A stretch of 64,000 bases of DNA from Carallia brachiata. Lineage: Eukaryota; Streptophyta; Magnoliopsida; Malpighiales; Rhizophoraceae. The notes beneath the pieces are model-generated. The model was not told the DNA's origin, made no database searches, and worked only from the letters and a program-made list of their open reading frames with translations. The position numbers and the translations under genes are program-made. The stretch spans positions 815,860-879,859 of the forward strand of contig JADCRB010000080.1 in assembly GCA_021464245.1 (NCBI GenBank), written 5' to 3'. Positions 62,701-64,000 of the stretch are shown here, piece after piece (positions within the stretch are counted from its first letter, which is position 1; each line of letters opens with the position of its first letter).

Positions 62701-63360
62701 GAAAAGGCCAGGAGGTTTCATTTTCTAATTGACGTCACTTGAAAATTTCAATTTGAGTCAGTGTTAACACAAAATTAAATTATCTAATTAGCCAATGTAT
62801 CGTGACTTCTACTCTTAACCCATTTCTCCAAATTAATAATCCACGACCGTCAGCTAATTACCATCACTACTTAAGTCTCTTTTGGGCCCTAACAATTTTT
62901 GTTTTTGCTTTTGCGTGCATTTGTGCGAAACTTAAAGATATGCTCATTAAGGTTTACAGATCTACAACAACTGTTTAGGGGCCGAATTTCATAGTTGGGG
63001 CTAAAAAATGAAAGTAATTTTTAGAATCATATAACAAACAAAAGTATCGAACCTAGGAGCTATGTAGGATAGGTCACAAGGGGCAATTACCACCCGGACC
63101 ACCCTTGGATCCGTCCTCTATTGACTTGGAATCCTATTCTCTTTTATGTAGTGTGTGCTCCTTCACCCGCCCCGCTATGAATGAACAAAGTTTTTGAATC
63201 TTAATGTCAAGTGACAATGAGGGTTTTTTTTTTTTTTGGTGGGGGGGGGGGGAGAATATCTTAAATTTGATATAAAGGTATATATTTTCTTTTAACCTAA
63301 CAAGAGTACTAAACTTAAAATTATATTCCACCTTACCTAATAATACTAAAAGAAACAAGT
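53776..63360. other. intergenic, no supported gene
   Basis: About 9.6 kb, A/T-rich, with poly-T tracts (near 55010, 56510 and 60107) and TA runs (58600-58620 and 60735-60750). Overlapping short frames at 54348-54789, 55894-56611, 58395-58643 and 61565-62568 have no motif, no convincing splice context and biased low-complexity composition. Near 59955-60060 there is a run of retroelement-like words (ATTCGAACTC, ATCGAACTCAT). Confidence 0.5.
58600..58620. repeat. (TA)n microsatellite
   Basis: Ten or so TA units after ACTGACAGTAA. Likely length-polymorphic. Confidence 0.9.
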
Positions 63361-63378
63361 AACGTGGGAATATATACC

Positions 63379-63587
63379 TTTGGGAAACAAGAAGGCAAAG
63401 GAGGGAGGTGTAAGCCAACAAGTTTCCTTACTTTACTGCTCAGTAGCTGTTTGTCATCGAAAGAGCCTTCATTGTTACGAGGCAGACAACTAAAAAAGTC
63501 TGAAAGGGTGCGGCTTCCTTGTTCTTTCCTCATACGTTTGTCGCGGTCCAAAGTGAGCCAGGATTTGAAGAATCGTAATGGAATCAA
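63379..63587 (-). other. exon-like open segment, unassigned
   Basis: On the minus strand the frame reads RFFKSWLTLDRDKRMRKEQG and continues, by way of SDFFSCLPRNNEG, to VGLHLPPLPSCFPK, where a donor-like AAAG/GTATATA (63379/63378) occurs. The composition is clearly less biased than neighbouring DNA. No family is recognised and no second exon was found, so this may be part of a gene, a dead exon or chance. Confidence 0.25.
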
Positions 63588-64000
63588 TAATGGGAATCTG
63601 TTTCTATTTGATTATTGGAAAAATAAATACATCGACAAAAATTAAATGCAAAATGATGACGCGGACTCATTATTTGAATCTTAACCATTAATTAAATAGT
63701 AAGTCCAGCACAGTTAATGATTCAGATTTATATAGTGAATATGCATTATTATTTTGTATTTATGTAGTGAAACTCTTTATTATTAGCTGAAATTAAAAAA
63801 AAAATGGAATATCATTGAGAATCCTTAACGCAAGATGAATGCAGAATCACAAAAAGTACATCATACTATGTTAACTATTAGTTACGCATTTATAGTTGAT
63901 TGTTACCACGATAGTATAACCTCATCCGTGTTTGCCTCTCGTCAAATAACTAACATTCGTGTAATAATGACAAAAATTGTATGGCAAATGTATAGGGTTG

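Noticed and set aside
1..64000. CRISPR arrays, operons or other prokaryotic systems
   Set aside because: The genes are intron-containing plant genes. The only regular repeats are microsatellites, a minisatellite and MITE ends, none with spacer structure.

Overview
The window is nuclear DNA of a flowering plant, probably a woody eudicot. The sequence is AT-rich, genes are few and split by GT-AG introns, and the spaces between them are full of A/T homopolymers, fold-back MITEs and decayed LINE pieces. The species cannot be fixed from sequence alone. No prokaryotic, organellar or viral gene block and no CRISPR array was seen.

Layout. 1-7.0 kb: no gene, with AT-rich fold-back repeats and a 25-bp-arm hairpin. 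7.2-9.2 kb (+): seven-exon non-heme beta-carotene hydroxylase, whose exon 6 carries a 4-bp duplication that shifts the frame and removes the conserved C-terminus. 12.3-13.3 kb (+): two-exon gene for a small uncharacterised protein of 89 aa. 13.7-14.65 kb (-): four-exon NTF2/SnoaL-like protein, convergent with the previous gene. 17.57-17.76 kb (+): single-exon 65-aa basic protein. 18-25 kb: repeats, including a LINE RNase H relic and a MITE with a 9-bp target duplication. 25.7-28.8 kb (+): three-exon GT31/DUF604 (Fringe-related) glycosyltransferase with a 2-bp frameshift in exon 1. 29.66-31.01 kb: MITE-like element filled with about 1 kb of purine-only minisatellite. 31-44 kb: mostly repeats and exon-like scraps, with one possible 179-aa membrane ORF and a second LINE RNase H relic. 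44.0-47.25 kb (-): BEL1 ortholog (TALE/BELL homeodomain, four coding exons, a 5'UTR intron and one GC-AG intron). 47.9-64 kb: no gene that can be supported.

The genes are unrelated in function, as is usual for plant chromosomes: plastid xanthophyll synthesis, a probably plastid NTF2-like protein, Golgi glycosylation, and an ovule/meristem transcription factor. No undescribed multi-gene system was found. The best leads are the two coding frameshifts, both in short direct repeats (real lesions or consensus errors), the GA-filled MITE, the GC-AG intron inside the BEL1 homeodomain, and several MITE families with visible ends. All splice sites and translations were worked out by eye; no database search was run.
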